Made by a program: the position numbers and the translations under genes
The notes under the pieces: model-generated
Database searches by the model: none
What the model saw: the letters and a program-made list of their open reading frames with translations, nothing else
What the model was told of the DNA's origin: nothing
Source of the DNA: Actinomycetes bacterium
GTDB taxonomy: Bacteria; Actinomycetota; Actinomycetes; Actinomycetales; Microbacteriaceae
NCBI GenBank assembly: GCA_023457615.1
Contig: JAEWKY010000196.1
Location: 1 to 11,430, forward strand
DNA: 11,430 bases
Direction: 5' to 3'
Shown here: positions 7,596-11,430 of the stretch, piece by piece
How positions within the stretch are numbered: position 1 is the stretch's first letter
How the letters are laid out: every line of letters starts with the position of its first letter

Positions 7596-7620
7596 TGCCT
7601 CTGCGCCGAATGTGTCAACC

Positions 7621-7651
7621 CCGCCGGTCGGAAACGTCGGCGGACTAGGGT
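7621..7651 (+). promoter_or_regulatory. Probable promoter of the YtxH/Holin-X/DUF3618 operon
   Basis: TAGGGT at 7646-7651 fits the TANNNT -10 pattern and would give a leader of about 30 bases. Immediately upstream CCGCCG (7621-7626) and CGGCGG (7638-7643) form an inverted repeat with an 11-base loop covering the expected -35 area. No clear -35 hexamer is visible. It may be an operator or a chance GC-rich dyad. Confidence 0.4.
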
Positions 7652-7686
7652 GGGAGACCTGGATTTCCGCACGAATGGAGTTGCAC

Positions 7687-7998
7687 ATGAGGGGCAAGAT
7701 CCTCTTCGTGGCCGGCCTCGGCCTCGGATACGTCCTCGGAACCCGCGCCGGACGCGAGAAGTACGAGCAGCTGAAGACCGCCGCGCTCAAGGTGTGGAAC
7801 GACCCCCGCGTGCAGAAGCAGGTGGATGCGGTCGAGGACTTCGTGAAGGACAAGGCGCCCGAGGTGGCGGACTTCGTCTCCGACAACGCCAAGAAGGTCG
7901 TCGACAAGGTCGCGAGCAAGACGCCCGCGAAGAAGCCGGCGACGCGCGCGTCGTCGAGCGGCTCGTCGTCGACGCGCAGCACGTCCTCCGGCTCCTGA
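7687..7998 (+). CDS. YtxH-domain small membrane-associated protein
   Basis: 103 aa. The N-terminus MRGKILFVAGLGLGYVLGTR is one hydrophobic segment (about 3-18) followed by the conserved RAGREKYEQLK, the recognised start of actinobacterial YtxH-like proteins. Residues 30-78 form a charged helical region (KVWNDPRVQKQVDAVEDFVKDKAPEV), and the tail (80-103) is low-complexity Ser/Thr/Lys. The function of the family is unknown; in Firmicutes YtxH is linked to the general stress response. The start at 7687 is preferred to ATG 7675 because GGAG (7677-7680) lies 6 bases before it and the protein then begins at the conserved MRGK. It is the first gene of a three-gene operon. Confidence 0.85.
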   Translation: MRGKILFVAGLGLGYVLGTRAGREKYEQLKTAALKVWNDPRVQKQVDAVEDFVKDKAPEVADFVSDNAKKVVDKVASKTPAKKPATRASSSGSSSTRSTSSGS

Positions 7999-8001
7999 GC
8001 C

Positions 8002-8430
8002 ATGTCGGGCGCAACCCCGCAGGGCTCCGCCGCGCCGCGTAAGCGCTCCGTGTTCGCGCTCCTCGCGGACGTGCCGTCGCTCGTCACCGACCTGGTGCAG
8101 CGCGAGATCGAGCTGGTCAAGACCGAGCTCGTCGCGAAGCTCAAGGCGCTCGGCGTCGGCGCCGGGCTCATCGCCGGTGCGCTCGTCGTGCTGCTCGGGA
8201 TGCTCGGGGTGCTGCTGACGGCGGCGATCCTGGCGCTCTCGCTGGTCATGCCGGGGTGGCTCGCGGCGCTGCTCGTCGCGGCCGTGCTGCTCATCATCGC
8301 GGTGATCATCGGCCTCACCGGCTACCGCATCCTCATGCGGGGCGTCCCGCCGGTGCCGACGGAGGCCCTCGACAGCCTCCGCCGCGACCTCAGAGCCATC
8401 AAGGGAATCGGAAAGCGAGGAAACACATGA
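8002..8430 (+). CDS. Holin-X / phage holin-family membrane protein
   Basis: 142 aa. A basic N-terminus is followed by an amphipathic helix (17-48, containing VQREIELVKTELVAKLK), two hydrophobic segments (about 51-82 and 84-108) and a basic cytosolic tail. This is the layout of the actinobacterial Holin-X (Phage_holin_3_6) family, chromosomal proteins named by distant similarity to phage holins; a lysis role is not implied and no endolysin or phage gene is nearby. The gene begins 3 bases after the upstream stop and lacks a clear ribosome binding site, so its translation is probably coupled. Its stop overlaps the next start in an ATGA at 8427-8430. Confidence 0.85.
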   Translation: MSGATPQGSAAPRKRSVFALLADVPSLVTDLVQREIELVKTELVAKLKALGVGAGLIAGALVVLLGMLGVLLTAAILALSLVMPGWLAALLVAAVLLIIAVIIGLTGYRILMRGVPPVPTEALDSLRRDLRAIKGIGKRGNT

Positions 8431-8663
8431 GCATCGACGCTGCGAAGAACCAGGCCGCGAAGGCCCGCGCCGAGCTGGCCGCCACGCTCGACTCGATCGA
8501 GGATCGCCTGAACGTGCCCAAGCGCGTGAACGAGCTGGGCCAGAAGGCGGCCGCCGCCTACGAGAAGAACCCCGTGCCCTGGATCATCGGCGGCGTCGCG
8601 GTCGCGGTGATCGCCGCGGGGCTCGTCGCCTGGGCCATCTTCTCGGGCGACGACGACGACTGA
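8427..8663 (+). CDS. DUF3618-family small membrane protein
   Basis: 78 aa. The N-terminal helix AKARAELAATLDSIEDRLNVP (residues 11-31) is the DUF3618 signature (R-x-E-L-x-x-T-x-D-x-I-x-x-R-L). A single membrane segment spans about 51-72 (WIIGGVAVAVIAAGLVAWAIF) and the protein ends in four aspartates. The ATG at 8427 overlaps the preceding stop by 4 bases and has GAGG (8417-8420) 6 bases upstream, which decides the start. Function unknown; genes of this family commonly sit beside YtxH and Holin-X genes in actinobacteria, suggesting a shared envelope or stress-related role. Confidence 0.87.
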   Translation: MSIDAAKNQAAKARAELAATLDSIEDRLNVPKRVNELGQKAAAAYEKNPVPWIIGGVAVAVIAAGLVAWAIFSGDDDD

Positions 8664-8710
8664 CCGGCGTCGCCGACCGACGCGACGAAGCACGCACGTC
8701 CCGGACGCGG

Positions 8711-8716
8711 GATGAT
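8711..8716 (+). promoter_or_regulatory. Candidate -10 element (GATGAT) for leaderless hemD
   Basis: GATGAT keeps the two most conserved -10 bases (A at position 2, T at position 6) and ends exactly 6 bases before the GTG at 8723, as at the M13 peptidase gene. The ggaagg between them directly abuts the start and is too close for a standard ribosome binding site. No -35 is evident. Confidence 0.4.
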
Positions 8717-8722
8717 GGAAGG

Positions 8723-9478
8723 GTGAGCACCACCCGTCCGCTCTCGTCGTGGCGCGTCCTCGTGCCGCGCGGCGGCAGCTGGGGCGACCGCGTCTCGGCG
8801 CGCGTGCGGGAGCACGGCGGCATCCCCGTGATCGCCCCGATGCTCAACTTCGCGAGCGCGGAGGACCCCGCGGCGCTCGCCAACGCCCTCCACGAGCTCC
8901 AGGACGGGCAGTTCGACTGGATCGTGCTCACGAGCGCGACGACGGTCGACGTGCTCGTGAGCCAGGGCACGCGCATCCCGGAGGCGACGCGCGTCGCCGC
9001 CGTCGGCGAGACGACCGCCGCGGCGCTGCAGCTCGCGGGGTACCGCGTCGACTTCGTGCCGACGTCCGACAACTCCGCGCGCGGGCTCGTGCGCGAGTGG
9101 CCGGCGAGCGAGATCCGCGGGCGGGTGCTCGTGCCGCAGTCGGACATCGCGGAGCCCACCCTGGTCGCCGGCCTCGCCAAGCTCGGCTTCGCCGCGGAGT
9201 ACGTGACCGCCTATCGCACCGTCGGCGTGCCGGTGTCGCCCGAGGTCGCCGCCGACGTCGCGAGCGGCAGGATCGGCGCCCTCCTCATCACGTCCGGCAG
9301 CGTCGCGCGTCAGGTCGCCGCCCAGCTCACCCCGCTGCCCGAGTCGACCGTCATCGTCTGCATCGGCCCGCGCACCGCCTTCGACACCCGCGCGGCGGGC
9401 CTCCCGGTGCACGCGATCGCGGAGGAGCGCACCTCCGACGCCCTCATCGACGCCCTCGTCGACTACGTGACGGGCTGA
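8723..9478 (+). CDS. hemD: Uroporphyrinogen-III synthase
   Basis: 251 aa, normal length. The enzyme closes hydroxymethylbilane to uroporphyrinogen III with inversion of ring D, in the cytoplasm, in the heme, siroheme and cobalamin route. Both alpha/beta lobes show HemD landmarks: WRVLVPRGG at 10-18, the first-lobe LTSATTVDVL (69-78), VAAVGETTAAAL (91-102), the linker, VLVPQSDIAEPTL (135-147), AYRTV with Y164 (equivalent to the conserved tyrosine), ITSGSVARQ (189-197) and IGPRTAFDTRAAGL (214-227). HemD sequences are poorly conserved, so the sum of motifs and length carries the call. No other hem gene is in the window. The GTG start lies 6 bases after GATGAT; an upstream ATG at 8712 reads into a stop within four codons. 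Its end converges on the DUF1304 gene. Confidence 0.9.
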   Translation: MSTTRPLSSWRVLVPRGGSWGDRVSARVREHGGIPVIAPMLNFASAEDPAALANALHELQDGQFDWIVLTSATTVDVLVSQGTRIPEATRVAAVGETTAAALQLAGYRVDFVPTSDNSARGLVREWPASEIRGRVLVPQSDIAEPTLVAGLAKLGFAAEYVTAYRTVGVPVSPEVAADVASGRIGALLITSGSVARQVAAQLTPLPESTVIVCIGPRTAFDTRAAGLPVHAIAEERTSDALIDALVDYVTG

Positions 9479-9490
9479 CGCCGCCCGTCA
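9468..9490. terminator. Compact bidirectional hairpin between convergent genes
   Basis: TGACGGGC (9468-9475) and GCCCGTCA (9483-9490) pair perfectly (8 bp) around a 7-base loop. The stop codon of hemD (9476-9478) is in the loop and the stop of the minus-strand DUF1304 gene (9488-9490) is in the 3' arm, so one symmetrical element can end both transcripts. No T-run follows on either side. Confidence 0.55.
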
Positions 9491-9892
9491 GGCGAGCAGC
9501 GCGAGGGCGAGGAACAGGATGCCGAGCGCCGGGGCCACTCCCTGCACGAGGGCGGCGCGCAGCATCCGGCGGTTCGACGTGACGAGCACGAGGGCGGCGA
9601 GCAGCATGCTGCCGAGGGCGAAGAGCGCCACGGCCACACCCGCGTCGGCGCGCGTGCCGGTCGCGACGAGCACGAGCCCGATCCCGACGCCGAGGGCGAG
9701 GAAGAGGTTGTAGAAGCCCTGGTTGTACGCCATCGGCCGCAGCACCTCGGCGTCGCGCGGATCGCGCACCCCGAACGTGCGCTGCGTCGCCGGCCGGCTC
9801 CAGAGCAGGCTCTCGAGCGCGAAGATGTAGACGTGGATGAGGGCCGCGAGGCCCGCGAACACCGCACCGAGAACCCAGAACGCCGTCGTCAT
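9488..9892 (-). CDS. DUF1304-family four-helix membrane protein
   Basis: 134 aa with four predicted membrane helices at about 5-27, 60-79, 83-104 and 112-133. Family features visible are H20 and E27 in the first helix (ALIHVYIFALESLLW), the loop with T-x-x-F-G (37-41) and the conserved NQGFYNLFLALG at 57-68. The molecular function of DUF1304 proteins is unknown; it is an inner-membrane protein. It follows the phosphofructokinase gene by 25 bases on the same strand, so co-transcription is likely. There is no Shine-Dalgarno site before the ATG; a GACTGT hexamer 5 bases upstream might be a -10 element for a second, leaderless transcript, but this is weak. Confidence 0.88.
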   Translation of the reverse strand: MTTAFWVLGAVFAGLAALIHVYIFALESLLWSRPATQRTFGVRDPRDAEVLRPMAYNQGFYNLFLALGVGIGLVLVATGTRADAGVAVALFALGSMLLAALVLVTSNRRMLRAALVQGVAPALGILFLALALLA

Positions 9893-9917
9893 GGCGTACA
9901 GTCTCGCACCGTCGGGG

Positions 9918-10940
<1,023 letters not shown>

Positions 10941-10946
10941 GCCTCC

Positions 10947-10952
10947 ATTCTG
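10947..10952 (-). promoter_or_regulatory. Candidate -10 element (CAGAAT) for leaderless pfkA
   Basis: Read on the minus strand, CAGAAT ends exactly 6 bases (ggaggc) before the ATG at 10940, the same geometry as at the peptidase and hemD genes. GGAGG is one base from the start, too near for a standard ribosome binding site. A GGTAAT hexamer 9 bases further upstream is an alternative -10 that would give a short leader. Confidence 0.4.
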
Positions 10953-11013
10953 CCGGGATTACCCAGTGCGACACGTCGCGCGCAAGTGCTCGCGGTCGGA
11001 TGGCGGTTCTCGC

Positions 11014-11019
11014 TATATT
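11014..11019 (+). promoter_or_regulatory. Probable -10 element (TATATT) of the DUF4190-type gene
   Basis: TATATT is a near-consensus -10 hexamer and the most A/T-rich hexamer in its surroundings. It would give a leader of about 45 bases ending in a perfect AAGGAG ribosome binding site (11058-11063), 7 bases before ATG 11071. No good -35 is seen. The 130-base gap 10941-11070 thus holds divergent promoters for this gene and pfkA. Confidence 0.55.
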
Positions 11020-11070
11020 CGGCGGCGGCACGACGCACGTCGCGCCGCATCCAGATCAAGGAGCGTCTCC

Positions 11071-11352
11071 ATGACCACCCCTGCGCCCACGCCTCAGCCC
11101 GGTCCGGCCCCCGTCGACGACGGCAAGACCCTCGGCATCGTCGGCCTCGTGCTCGCGTTCGTGTTCTCGCTCGCGGGTCTCATCGTGAGCATCATCGCGA
11201 ACAACAAGTCGAAGGCCGCGGGTGTCGAGAACGGCCCCGCGAAGGCCGGCATCATCCTCAGCATCATCTTCCTCGTGCTCGGCGTGATCTTCGCGATCAT
11301 CTACGTCGTCGTGATCGGCGCGGCGCTCAACGCGGGGCTCTCGACCTACTGA
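11071..11352 (+). CDS. DUF4190-type small membrane protein
   Basis: 93 aa. A Pro/Thr-rich N-terminus (3-15) precedes two hydrophobic segments (about 20-42 and 58-86) separated by the loop NNKSKAAGVENGPAKAG (44-60). The pattern LGIVGLVLAF...IANNKSKAAG...AKAGIILS is that of DUF4190 proteins, widespread actinobacterial membrane proteins of unknown function. The frame is open much further upstream, but the ATG at 11071 is chosen because of the perfect AAGGAG 7 bases before it and because the protein then begins like its relatives. It diverges from pfkA. Two alternative short hairpins follow the stop (TCCGG/CCGGA at 11362-11378; CCGGAGC/GCTCCGG at 11374-11402); either might act as a weak terminator. 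Confidence 0.85.
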   Translation: MTTPAPTPQPGPAPVDDGKTLGIVGLVLAFVFSLAGLIVSIIANNKSKAAGVENGPAKAGIILSIIFLVLGVIFAIIYVVVIGAALNAGLSTY

Positions 11353-11430
11353 GGTCGCGGTTCCGGTGACGCGCCGGAGCGGGCGCGGGTCGCCAGCTCC
11401 GGCTCGTCGTCTTCGCCCGGCCCTGTGGTC
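11346..11430 (-). CDS. Possible C-terminal end of a convergent gene (partial)
   Basis: On the minus strand one frame is open from the right edge to a TAG at 11346-11348, reading TTGPGEDDEPELATRARS and then a Pro-rich tail. Codon third positions are mostly G or C, and the acidic then Pro/Arg composition resembles a disordered C-terminus. It would overlap the end of the DUF4190-type gene by 7 bases. With only 28 codons visible, chance is not excluded and no family can be named. Confidence 0.3.
   Translation of the reverse strand, partial: TTGPGEDDEPELATRARSGASPEPRPQ

Noticed and set aside
7567..7686. Longer N-terminus for the YtxH-type protein from a GTG at 7567 or the ATG at 7675
   Set aside because: The upstream part runs through the terminator hairpin and the likely promoter. 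GGAG is spaced 6 bases before ATG 7687, where the conserved MRGK start occurs.
8002..8430. Phage remnant suggested by the holin-family gene
   Set aside because: The Holin-X family is chromosomal in actinobacteria, the gene is coupled to YtxH and DUF3618, and there is no endolysin, capsid, integrase or attachment site nearby.

Overview
The window is very GC-rich with strong G/C third-position bias, GTG and TTG starts, tight gene packing and typical actinobacterial families (YtxH/Holin-X/DUF3618 trio, DUF4190, LAxTG-anchored surface protein). A Gram-positive actinobacterium is clear. A member of the Microbacteriaceae is my best guess, inferred from the gene families rather than demonstrated.

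Layout: 1-392 is the C-terminal end of a LacI-type regulator. 402-2372 is an M13 (neprilysin/PepO-type) zinc metallopeptidase. 2427-3335 is a class A beta-lactamase-fold serine hydrolase that appears to lack the deacylating glutamate. 3336-3576 is a regulatory gap with G/C palindromes. 3577-7542 is a 1321-residue cell-wall protein: signal peptide, N-terminal domain, choice-of-anchor A domain, ten cysteine-bracketed repeat modules and a LALTG sorting signal. A strong hairpin terminator follows. 7687-8663 is a three-gene envelope operon (YtxH, Holin-X, DUF3618). 8723-9478 is hemD. On the minus strand, 9488-9892 (DUF1304 membrane protein) lies downstream of 9918-10940 (6-phosphofructokinase). 11071-11352 is a DUF4190-type membrane protein diverging from the phosphofructokinase gene. 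The last 78 bases may hold the end of a convergent gene.

The genes do not form one pathway. The central part is envelope-oriented (surface protein plus the three small membrane proteins), flanked by housekeeping genes for tetrapyrrole synthesis and glycolysis. I see no defence system, CRISPR array, tRNA, rRNA, transposase, integrase or recent transfer. The most distinctive object is the surface protein, whose 24 cysteines partition exactly into 12 first-last pairs that each enclose one domain. A second pattern is that three genes have a -10-like hexamer ending exactly 6 bases before the start codon, suggesting leaderless mRNAs.
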